Assembly: GCA_025362535.1 (NCBI GenBank)
Contig: JANYGE010000371.1
Location: 1 to 10,721, forward strand
From: Hyphomicrobiales bacterium
Lineage (GTDB): Bacteria > Pseudomonadota > Alphaproteobacteria > Rhizobiales > Aestuariivirgaceae
Length of the DNA: 10,721 nt
Direction of reading: 5' to 3'
Shown here: positions 1 through 5,653 of the stretch, piece after piece
How the letters are laid out: the number at the start of each line of letters is the position of its first letter
Position numbering within the stretch: position 1 is the first letter of the stretch
The notes under the pieces: model-generated
The model's input: only the letters and a program-made list of their open reading frames with translations
The model's database searches: none
What the model was told of the DNA's origin: nothing
Translations under genes and position numbers: made by a program

Positions 1-147
1 TATGTTTATATCTCCAACCACTGCTTCAACTCATACCATGATATTGGTAACAGACCTGCGAAATTTGCAGCTTCCGGAGGAGGAGTTTGGGTGGGTTTCA
101 GTGTTTATGCGAACCCGATTGCGCAAGGGCCACACCTGCTAGCATGA
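1..147 (+). CDS. Possible C-terminal tail of an unidentified protein (5' end outside the window)
   Basis: An open frame runs from the first base to a TGA at 145-147, giving 48 residues. I do not recognise the family. Its middle has a glycine-rich stretch (SGGGVWVGF, about residues 25-33) followed by alternating polar and hydrophobic residues, and it is rich in aromatics. This would suit the last strands of an outer-membrane beta-barrel, for example a ShlB/FhaC-like transporter, but that is a guess. If real, it converges on the exporter gene and overlaps its 3' end by 50 bases. A 48-codon frame open by chance is not rare (roughly one in ten), so support is weak. It could equally be non-coding. 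Confidence 0.22.
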   Translation, partial: YVYISNHCFNSYHDIGNRPAKFAASGGGVWVGFSVYANPIAQGPHLLA

Positions 148-982
148 TGGCACCGCCCGCAACCAGCCATGGCGTGACAGGCTCGCCAAGGATGAAATAT
201 CCCGCAGCCACGGCAATCACTGGAAGCAGGTAAAGGAAGGAGCCCACGGCCGCTCCGGCCAAATGCCGAGAGCCGTAGTTCCAAAGCACCCCACCGAGGA
301 GCGAGTTAAATGCCGCGAGATAAACGATCTCAGTCCAGGTCCGATGGCTTGTGGTTGAAACAAGTTCAGCATAGGGAATGCTTGCCATAAACAAAATGAG
401 CGGCGCTGCCAACAGCATCGACCAACCCGTGATGGTAAAGCCGGAATAGTGGGAGAACAGCGGCTTGGCACCAATCGTGTAGATTGCCCAGCAGGTGGGG
501 GCCGCCAGCAGAAACAGGATTCCCACAGCATCGACCGGGTTCGCTGGGTGCGCTGTGATGTCTGGCCAGAACAGAACGGCAGCGCCGATCAGCGATACGA
601 ATAGCCCCGCCCAAATCCGCGACGACAAGGGTTCGCGCAAAGCGACCCAAGCGAGTAGGGCTATGATGATTGGTTCGACCATAGAAATCACCGTGCCAAG
701 GCCAGCGGCAACACGCGCAAAGCCTTGTATAGTAAACCAGCTGGAGCCAAACATGCCAATCGCCGTTACGATCAAGCGTGGCCAGTGGCCCCGTGCGATG
801 CGTGAATCCGCTGTGGTCAGCAGTCCCAATACGACCAAGGGCACCAGCACAACATAGCGCAGCGCCAGCGCATTCTCTGGGGCAAGCGTTAGCGCCGTTG
901 TCCGCATGAACACCGCCGACGTTCCCCAGATGAGCATGGTGATGAGCAAAGCTATCACGGCTTGCGAGCGATGTTCTTTCAT
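98..982 (-). CDS. EamA/DMT-superfamily transporter (10-TM exporter)
   Basis: This is a 294-residue inner-membrane protein made of two tandem EamA repeats of about five helices each (about residues 8-140 and 150-288). The first repeat carries the family-typical segment IWGTSAVFMR near residue 19, followed by an LALRY motif at the second helix. The second repeat starts near the PTCWAIYTIGAK segment and ends with an EPVTPWL motif before the last helix. Such proteins usually export amino acids, their derivatives or other small metabolites by proton-coupled transport, but sequence alone does not show the substrate here. The ATG start is preceded by only a weak GGA-type ribosome site. The gene lies 98 bases downstream of the tRNA-Arg on the same strand, and I see no clear promoter or terminator between them. 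The family call is firm; the substrate is unknown. Confidence 0.9.
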   Translation of the reverse strand: MKEHRSQAVIALLITMLIWGTSAVFMRTTALTLAPENALALRYVVLVPLVVLGLLTTADSRIARGHWPRLIVTAIGMFGSSWFTIQGFARVAAGLGTVISMVEPIIIALLAWVALREPLSSRIWAGLFVSLIGAAVLFWPDITAHPANPVDAVGILFLLAAPTCWAIYTIGAKPLFSHYSGFTITGWSMLLAAPLILFMASIPYAELVSTTSHRTWTEIVYLAAFNSLLGGVLWNYGSRHLAGAAVGSFLYLLPVIAVAAGYFILGEPVTPWLVAGGAIMLAGVALAQSGSHKH

Positions 983-1080
983 CCGTCCACAGTTGCCAGA
1001 TCATCAAAGCGTGGTCAACGCACCTGCTTCGCTTGCAGCAAGGAGACAGAACACACAAGTCATTAAAACTGAAAGAGAAT

Positions 1081-1158
1081 TGGCGCGCCCGAAAGGATTC
1101 GAACCTCTGACCCCTAGATTCGTAGTCTAGTGCTCTGATCCAGCTGAGCTACGGGCGC
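1081..1158 (-). tRNA. tRNA-Arg (anticodon ACG)
   Basis: Read on the minus strand, the gene folds into a complete cloverleaf. The acceptor stem is GCGCCCG/CGGGCGC with discriminator G and an encoded CCA. The D stem is GCTC/GAGC. The anticodon stem is CTAGA/TCTAG around the loop CTACGAA, and the T arm carries TTCGAAT. The anticodon ACG reads CGU and, once its A34 is deaminated to inosine by TadA, also CGC and CGA, so it is normally the main arginine tRNA in bacteria. It lies between the histidine kinase and exporter genes. tRNA 3' ends are common integration sites, but no integrase or repeated copy of this 3' end is visible in the window. Confidence 0.97.
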
Positions 1159-1168
1159 GCAATGTGTC

Positions 1169-1182
1169 TCGTCAACTGACGA
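1169..1182. repeat. 14-bp near-palindrome just upstream of tRNA-Arg
   Basis: The sequence TCGTCAACTGACGA is a 6-bp inverted repeat around two central bases. It sits 11-24 bases upstream of the mature tRNA 5' end, inside the presumed tRNA leader or promoter region. It could be a protein-binding site or simply leader sequence removed by RNase P. Nothing in the window identifies a regulator that would bind it. Confidence 0.35.
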
Positions 1183-1193
1183 AAGCGGGGCCT

Positions 1194-1222
1194 GATTAGT
1201 ACGCTTGCTGCCATAACGCAAG
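1194..1222 (-). promoter_or_regulatory. Candidate promoter for tRNA-Arg
   Basis: On the minus strand CTTGCG (1217-1222) and CTAATC (1194-1199) are separated by 17 bases. They partly resemble the CTTGAC/CTATAT elements described for alphaproteobacterial housekeeping promoters. Transcription would start roughly at 1185-1188, leaving a leader of nearly 30 bases before the tRNA. The -10 match is poor. Read-through from the upstream histidine kinase gene is an alternative, since no terminator is apparent between them. Confidence 0.25.
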
Positions 1223-1231
1223 TCCAGAAGT

Positions 1232-2695
1232 TCAAGCACCCACATTCTTCGAAATTCGGCCATTTTGCGCCTGTAATTCGTCGAGCCAATCAGGAATCAA
1301 CACTTCAAAAACAGTACCGCTTTCAGTTGTTTCGGCGACACGAATCGAGCCACCATGGGCCTGCGCCAGTTCAGCCGATATGGCAAGCCCAAGCCCAGTG
1401 CCACCAGCACGCGCCGAGGTTTGGAACGCCTCAAACACGCGCGCCCGAATATTAGCCGGGATACCTGGGCCATTATCAGCCACGATGATCACAGTGATGC
1501 TGCCTTGGCGCTTTGCTGAAATTGTAACAGCTTTGCCATTCTTGCGCAGTGTCTCCAAAGCTTGAATTCCATTGCGAGTGAGATTAGTCAGCATACGGAT
1601 TAAATGTTCACGATCAGCATCCACTGTTGTCACTTTGTCGACGTCATTGATCAATTTAATCTTGTCTGCAGCAAGTAAAGAAGCAGAATCAAAAACCTCA
1701 CCGACAATCTCTCGCAGTGGCAGAATCTCACGTGTAGGTGGAAGCTCTTGAGCGCGGCCATAGGTGATGGTTTGGTTCAGAAAGAGAATGGCGCGATCTA
1801 AAGATGAAATCAGCTTAGGCGCAAAACGCTGAACGGTAGGGTCTTTCACTTCGCCCAAGCGATCAGAGATCAATTGCGCTGAAGTGAGCATGTTGCGCAG
1901 ATCATGGCTTACTTTGCTAACCGCAAGACCAAGCGCAGCAAGATGTGTTTTCTGCTGCAAACTGCCTTGTAGTTGTGTTTGCATCATTTTCAATTCGCGT
2001 TCCGCAATGCCGATTTCATCATCACGTTTCGTAGGAGAGATAATCCGTGTCGGGTCTTCTGGCCTATCACCAAAAGCCATCATATTGGCAGAAAGGCTCT
2101 GCATGGGTTTCACCAACACTCTATTGAGTGCCGCAAAAATCATTGTCGCAACTGTAAGTGATAATACAATTGAAAGAGCCAAAATATTTAAAGCATAACG
2201 CAGCATCGCATCGCGCAGTGGCCATTCATGGACGGAAATTTCAATTACATCACCAGACATGGCAGGTGGCTTGTCAATCACGCTCACCAAGCGGTCATGC
2301 TGCCTGAACATCACCGCAAAGGCCTGGCCAATCGTGTTGTAATAGATGCCAGGGCGCAGATCGAAACTCTCATCAATCATGCCTTCTTCATTGGCCCGCA
2401 AAATCAATTGCCGCTTATCATCTTTAGTTAAAGCCACAGCATCAACCCCAGCACCTTTAAGAATAGTGCCGCGCAGATCAGCATCGACTATTTGGTTAGG
2501 GGCAGCTTGGGCAGCAAGGGCTGCAATCTCGGCTTGGGCAATCCGGGTCTTCAGCCATTGAATGCGAAAATTCGCAATCGAGGGCAAGAAGATCAACACC
2601 TCTCCCAACATCACGAAAATGATGGTGAGTAAAAGCACTTTCCCAGAAAGTCCACGAAGCAAACGCAACCATTGATGAGCGGATTTTTCAACCAT
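1232..2695 (-). CDS. Membrane-bound sensor histidine kinase (HAMP, HisKA, HATPase_c)
   Basis: This 487-residue kinase has a first membrane helix at about residues 18-40, a periplasmic sensor region of about 120 residues with no recognised fold, and a second helix at about 165-192. A HAMP linker follows at about 191-245. The dimerisation domain has its phospho-accepting histidine at H264 in a KVSHDLRNML box. The ATPase domain shows the N box (N371, N375), the G1 box DNGPG (407-411) and the G2 box GTGLGLAI (432-439). All residues needed for autophosphorylation appear present. It starts 8 bases after the oxidoreductase stop, so the two are probably co-transcribed. No response regulator is encoded in the window, so the output pathway is unknown. 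The signal is also unknown; the partner genes hint at membrane or redox state, which is inference. Confidence 0.9.
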   Translation of the reverse strand: MVEKSAHQWLRLLRGLSGKVLLLTIIFVMLGEVLIFLPSIANFRIQWLKTRIAQAEIAALAAQAAPNQIVDADLRGTILKGAGVDAVALTKDDKRQLILRANEEGMIDESFDLRPGIYYNTIGQAFAVMFRQHDRLVSVIDKPPAMSGDVIEISVHEWPLRDAMLRYALNILALSIVLSLTVATMIFAALNRVLVKPMQSLSANMMAFGDRPEDPTRIISPTKRDDEIGIAERELKMMQTQLQGSLQQKTHLAALGLAVSKVSHDLRNMLTSAQLISDRLGEVKDPTVQRFAPKLISSLDRAILFLNQTITYGRAQELPPTREILPLREIVGEVFDSASLLAADKIKLINDVDKVTTVDADREHLIRMLTNLTRNGIQALETLRKNGKAVTISAKRQGSITVIIVADNGPGIPANIRARVFEAFQTSARAGGTGLGLAISAELAQAHGGSIRVAETTESGTVFEVLIPDWLDELQAQNGRISKNVGA

Positions 2696-2703
2696 GGGTT
2701 CTT

Positions 2704-4110
2704 CTAGCCCAGCAGCTTTAGAAATCCTAGCACGCGCCGCAAAAGTGGTTTCTGGGCGATTCCAGCATAGTTTGTAATGGCGGCTCGCTTTCCGGCCTCA
2801 CTCAAAGTGGGGTAGGGCAGAACCATATTGGCGAAAGCCGATATCTTCATCTTATTGGTCACAGCAAGAACCCAGGGGGCAATTAACTCACCTGCTCCTG
2901 CGCCAACTATGCTTGCCCCCAAAATAAGACCCCGCTTGCCCACAATAATTTTAACCAAGCCTTTGGTCTTGCCTTCGGCCTGGGCGCGATCATTTTCTTT
3001 GAAGGCCCAGCGCAGAACTTTAATCTGTTCACCATGCAGTTTTTTTGCATCAACTTCGGTAAGCCCCATATGGGCCAATTCCGGATCGGTATAAGTCACC
3101 CACGGGATAATATCAGTGCGGTTTTTGACCGGCAGTCTAAACATCGCGTTGCGAATAATGAGGCCTGCGTGATAGCCTGCCACATGGGTGAACTGTAACC
3201 CACCGGCCACATCACCAGCCGCATAAACATTACGGTTTGAGCTGCGCAAGGAAGCATCTACTGTTATGCCGCGCTTGGTATATTCAACCCCACCTGCTTC
3301 AAGATTAAGCCCTTCGATATTGGGCATACGCCCTGCCGCGACCAAGAGATGTGAACCTTCAATCACTTCGCCATCCTCAAGGATAACCTGGATGGATTTC
3401 TTTACGGATATAACTTCAGCAATGGCAACCTGGGCCCGAATATCAACGCCCTCGCCACGTAAAGCATCCAGCACAATTGACGTGAGTTCAGGATCAGCTT
3501 TCGCCAAGGGTTGTAAGGCCTCCAACACTGTCACTTTGCAGCCAAGTCTGCGATGCGCCTGGGCCATTTCCAGGCCAATCGGCCCGCCCCCAATCACAAT
3601 CAAATGCGTTGGCATAATTCGATTTTTGAAAATCGTTTCATTTGTCAGATAGGGAGCGTCTTTCAAACCATGAATAGGTGGAACACTGGCCCTTGAACCT
3701 GTTGCAATCACAATCTTGCGCGCTTCATAAGTTTGGCCTGCCGCTGATAATCGCCGTGCACTGATGAATTGCGCAGGCGCTCGCACCACAGTCACCCCCA
3801 GCTTTTCAAAGCGCTCCTGACTGTCATGCGGTGCAATCGCCGCAATTACACGTTCCACATGCGCCATCACCTTGGCATAATCCACGTCAGGCTCCACGGC
3901 AGCCACACCATAAGGTGCCGAACTGCGTTGGGCATGCGCATGTTTGGCCGCAGCGATCAAAGACTTTGAAGGTATGCAGCCAAAGTTCAAGCAATCACCG
4001 CCCATGTCTGCTTTTTCAAACAACACAACTTTTTCGCCAAACTGTGCGGCTGCTGCGGCCAGCGAAAGCCCAGCCGAGCCACCGCCAATAATAGCAAAAT
4101 CATAAATCAT
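2704..4110 (-). CDS. FAD-dependent pyridine nucleotide-disulfide oxidoreductase (MerA/Lpd superfamily)
   Basis: This 468-residue flavoprotein has an N-terminal FAD-binding GGGSAG motif (9-14) and a redox-active disulfide pair C40/C45 in GGDCLNFGC. It also has an NAD(P)-binding GGGPIG motif (174-179), a second FAD motif NVYAAGD (294-300) and a C-terminal dimerisation domain. In true dihydrolipoamide dehydrogenases a His-Pro-Thr motif provides the catalytic base. Here the equivalent is YPTLSE, with Y433 in place of His, as in mercuric reductases. The NmerA domain and C-terminal vicinal cysteines of classical MerA are absent, so neither Lpd nor MerA activity should be assumed. The ATG at 4108-4110 overlaps the TVP38 stop (TGATG) and follows a GGAAGG ribosome site. 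A GTG five codons upstream lies within that site and is less likely. Fusions of TVP38 domains to such oxidoreductases are, to my knowledge, found in other bacteria. Confidence 0.88.
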   Translation of the reverse strand: MIYDFAIIGGGSAGLSLAAAAAQFGEKVVLFEKADMGGDCLNFGCIPSKSLIAAAKHAHAQRSSAPYGVAAVEPDVDYAKVMAHVERVIAAIAPHDSQERFEKLGVTVVRAPAQFISARRLSAAGQTYEARKIVIATGSRASVPPIHGLKDAPYLTNETIFKNRIMPTHLIVIGGGPIGLEMAQAHRRLGCKVTVLEALQPLAKADPELTSIVLDALRGEGVDIRAQVAIAEVISVKKSIQVILEDGEVIEGSHLLVAAGRMPNIEGLNLEAGGVEYTKRGITVDASLRSSNRNVYAAGDVAGGLQFTHVAGYHAGLIIRNAMFRLPVKNRTDIIPWVTYTDPELAHMGLTEVDAKKLHGEQIKVLRWAFKENDRAQAEGKTKGLVKIIVGKRGLILGASIVGAGAGELIAPWVLAVTNKMKISAFANMVLPYPTLSEAGKRAAITNYAGIAQKPLLRRVLGFLKLLG

Positions 4111-4874
4111 CAAACAGCCTTCCACTTTTTAAAAGCAACCGGAACGAGCGACACCACACCAAGGGCGACAAAGGCTAACAGTAATTGTGGTGTAACAAGT
4201 GAAGAAACTGAAAGTTCAAACGGGCAATTGGCCAGGCCTTTTTCGGCAACACACGCGTTATGCTTCACGCTTTGTGCATCAATCACGCTGCCTAAGCCAC
4301 GGCCAAGCCAAGCAAACACAAAAGACCCAGGTGTGATACCGACAAAAGTGGCAATGATAAATGTTTTCAAGGGAACCCGGCACACACCAGCTACGGCGTT
4401 GACTGCAAAAAACGGGAATGCCGGAATCAGGCGCAGAAATAAGAGATAGTTAAAAGCATCCTTGGCAAAGCCATCCGAAAGCCGCTGCACAAATGGCCCA
4501 GCCTTTTTAGCCATCGTCGCACCCAAAGAGGTTTTGACAATTTGAAATACAATGATCGCCCCAATGGTGGCGGCGATAACGCTCACCGGAGCACTCAAGG
4601 CCCAGCCAAATATAAACCCACCCAAGATGCTGAGAATAGCCGCACCCGGAAGCGAGAGCGCCACCACGCCAATATAAGTCACTGCATAAATCAACAGGGC
4701 CAATAGCAAATGGCTCGCAACATAGGATGACAGAAAATCGCGGTTCGCCGCAATCACTTCAAGACTTAAATATTTATACAAGCCCAAACCATAAGCACAG
4801 AGCACAAGGCCAGCAAGAATGAGCAATGGCAGCCAGCGGCGCAAAGCAATAGTAGGGGTGAGAATTGGGCTCAT
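4110..4874 (-). CDS. TVP38/TMEM64 family (DedA-like) membrane protein
   Basis: This is an inner-membrane protein of about 254 residues with an N-terminal helix (about 12-32) and the VTT-domain core. The core shows the LPGAAILSILGGFIFG segment (75-90) and the signature LRLIPAFPFF (147-156), then VNAVAGVCRVP and GITPGSFVFAWLG. The wider superfamily includes proteins implicated in lipid flipping and membrane homeostasis; what this subgroup does is not established. Two cysteines, C208 and C217, lie in the loop before the last helix and could form a disulfide, which is noteworthy next to a disulfide oxidoreductase. The stop overlaps the oxidoreductase ATG by one base. The start is uncertain: ATG at 4872-4874 and GTG at 4881-4883 are both in frame and neither has a good ribosome site. 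It is the first gene of the minus-strand unit, divergent from rpmH. Confidence 0.87.
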   Translation of the reverse strand: MSPILTPTIALRRWLPLLILAGLVLCAYGLGLYKYLSLEVIAANRDFLSSYVASHLLLALLIYAVTYIGVVALSLPGAAILSILGGFIFGWALSAPVSVIAATIGAIIVFQIVKTSLGATMAKKAGPFVQRLSDGFAKDAFNYLLFLRLIPAFPFFAVNAVAGVCRVPLKTFIIATFVGITPGSFVFAWLGRGLGSVIDAQSVKHNACVAEKGLANCPFELSVSSLVTPQLLLAFVALGVVSLVPVAFKKWKAV

Positions 4875-4999
4875 GCTCCACACATGGCTGAATTGAAAAA
4901 CTTTGAATAGGGGGTCTCACAGGCTCGTGATAAGGCTTCAATCTGCGTGTTTTAGGCGTGACAAATGCCGTTAAATCCTGTGAACGCCGGACCCTTGCG

Positions 5000-5028
5000 T
5001 TGACTTTTCCAAAGCTTTCCCCCATAAA
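5000..5028 (+). promoter_or_regulatory. Candidate distal promoter for the rpmH operon
   Basis: TTGACT (5000-5005) and CATAAA (5023-5028) are separated by 17 bases and match a sigma-70-type promoter at five and four positions respectively. Transcription would begin near 5035 and give an rpmH leader of roughly 110 bases that includes the hairpin and the mini-ORF described below. The -35 element is the best match in the divergent region. No mapped transcript supports it. Confidence 0.42.
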
Positions 5029-5067
5029 CCGCCCAACTTTTGCAAATAGGCCAAAATTTCCGGTTAT

Positions 5068-5096
5068 TTGAGCATCTCTAACTAACGAAATATCGT
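5068..5096 (+). promoter_or_regulatory. Candidate proximal promoter for the rpmH operon
   Basis: TTGAGC (5068-5073) and TATCGT (5091-5096) are spaced by 17 bases. Each matches four of six sigma-70 consensus positions. A start near 5103 would give a short leader of about 45 bases that still includes the 7-codon mini-ORF. It may act with or instead of the distal candidate; tandem promoters are common upstream of ribosomal protein genes. Confidence 0.33.
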
Positions 5097-5103
5097 TGTT
5101 TTT
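5084..5103 (+). other. Small hairpin followed by a T run in the rpmH leader
   Basis: AACGA (5084-5088) and TCGTT (5093-5097) can pair around the loop AATA, with one possible extra wobble pair. A G and five T residues follow (5099-5103). The layout resembles a weak intrinsic terminator or attenuator for transcripts from the distal promoter candidate. The stem has only two G-C pairs and is unlikely to be strong. It also overlaps the proximal -10 candidate, so both readings cannot be fully right. Confidence 0.25.
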
Positions 5104-5127
5104 GAAATGCTTACGGGAGTGGGTCAG

Positions 5128-5151
5128 ATGAAATACGGAGCAGACACGTGA
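5128..5151 (+). CDS. Possible 7-codon leader ORF overlapping the rpmH start
   Basis: ATG at 5128-5130 opens a frame encoding MKYGADT and ends with TGA at 5149-5151. This stop overlaps the rpmH GTG (5148-5150) as GTGA. A GGGAG Shine-Dalgarno sequence at 5115-5119 lies 8 bases before the ATG. An in-frame ATG at 5107-5109 could extend the frame to 14 codons but lacks a ribosome site. Translation of this frame would deliver ribosomes directly to rpmH. A frame this short is common by chance, so the well-placed ribosome site and the exact stop-start overlap are the only support. Confidence 0.3.
   Translation: MKYGADT
5135..5140 (+). promoter_or_regulatory. Ribosome binding site of rpmH
   Basis: ACGGAG ends 7 bases before the GTG codon at 5148-5150. 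The spacing is ideal and supports the GTG as the rpmH start. The site lies within the mini-ORF frame, so ribosomes on that ORF would pass over it. Confidence 0.7.
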
Positions 5152-5282
5152 AACGCACTTATCAACCCTCGAAGCTTGTTCGCAAGCGCCGCCATGGCTT
5201 CCGCGCCCGCATGGCAACTGTGGGTGGCCGCAACGTGATCCGTCGTCGCCGCTCTGCAGGTCGCAAGCGGCTTTCGGCCTAA
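5148..5282 (+). CDS. rpmH: 50S ribosomal protein L34
   Basis: This 44-residue, very basic protein matches L34 along its whole length. It has the [20 protein letters not shown] core (residues 2-21), the MATVGGR segment (22-28) and the GRKRLSA end (38-44). L34 is a small component of the large ribosomal subunit and binds 23S rRNA. The start is GTG. Starting there gives the exact family N terminus, and the ACGGAG site is correctly spaced. Forty-four residues is the usual length. It is the first gene of the plus-strand cluster, 14 bases before rnpA, an arrangement conserved across most bacteria. Confidence 0.97.
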   Translation: MKRTYQPSKLVRKRRHGFRARMATVGGRNVIRRRRSAGRKRLSA

Positions 5283-5296
5283 TTAACTGAAATTTG

Positions 5297-5653
5297 ATGC
5301 AAAGGATCAAGCGGAGGCAGGATTTTGTTGCCGCCGCCAAAGCCTTGTCGCAAGCCCAAACCAGTTTGGTGCTGCAGTTTCGTGACCGTAAAGACGATGC
5401 TGGCGCCCGCATTGGTTTTACCTGCACCAAGAAACTCGGCAACGCCGTTACCCGCAACCGCATCAAGCGGCGTTTGAAAGAGGCGGCACGACTTGCCCTT
5501 CCGCAAATGGTAAGAGGCGGGGCAGACTATGTTGTCATCGGTCGCAGCGTTGCTGAAAATCGACCCTTTGAATTGTTACAATCAGACCTTATCTCAGCCA
5601 TGCAGCGGCTTCATGCCAAAGCGGCAACCGCCCCTGAAAAGAGTGTTCCATGA
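5297..5653 (+). CDS. rnpA: Ribonuclease P protein component
   Basis: This 118-residue basic protein binds the RNase P RNA and helps it cleave 5' leaders from precursor tRNAs. It shows the family's IKRRQDFVAAAK start (4-15), GARIGFTCTKKLGNAVTRN (37-55) and the signature RNRIKRRLKEA (53-63). The length is normal. Start choice is restricted by an in-frame TGA at 5288-5290, leaving only ATG at 5297 or TTG at 5294; ATG is preferred. There is no recognisable Shine-Dalgarno sequence, so its translation may depend on ribosomes finishing rpmH 14 bases upstream. Its stop overlaps the yidC start as ATGA. The yidD gene that separates rnpA from yidC in many bacteria is absent here. Confidence 0.95.
   Translation: MQRIKRRQDFVAAAKALSQAQTSLVLQFRDRKDDAGARIGFTCTKKLGNAVTRNRIKRRLKEAARLALPQMVRGGADYVVIGRSVAENRPFELLQSDLISAMQRLHAKAATAPEKSVP

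Noticed and set aside
56..70. Near-palindrome CTGCGAAATTTGCAG as a terminator for the exporter
   Set aside because: A realistic loop leaves only about a 4-bp stem, and no T run follows on either strand.
366..1058. Minus-strand ORF of 230 codons inside the exporter gene
   Set aside because: It is a shifted frame of the exporter, with a composition rich in Cys, His and Arg and no domain; the 294-residue frame is clearly the real one.
906..1130. Plus-strand ORF of 74 codons ending in a peptide like ARPKGFEPLTPRFVV
   Set aside because: The end is the antisense translation of the tRNA-Arg gene, a well-known source of false proteins in databases. The rest lies antisense to the exporter start and the spacer.
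1035..1211. 8-bp inverted repeat (GCAGCAAG/CTTGCTGC) flanking tRNA-Arg
   Set aside because: It is too short and too far apart to suggest a mobile element, with no target duplication or integrase nearby.
1201..1231. Possible terminator after the histidine kinase
   Set aside because: Only a 5-bp CTTGC/GCAAG stem with a 9-base loop is present, and no T run follows on the minus strand.
4111..4125. GTG start five codons upstream for the oxidoreductase
   Set aside because: The GTG is part of the GGAAGG ribosome site that serves the ATG at 4108-4110, and that ATG gives the usual family N terminus.
4774..5466. Minus-strand ORF of 230 codons across the rpmH/rnpA region
   Set aside because: It runs antisense to rpmH and the first part of rnpA and overlaps the TVP38 start out of frame. 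It has no recognisable domain.
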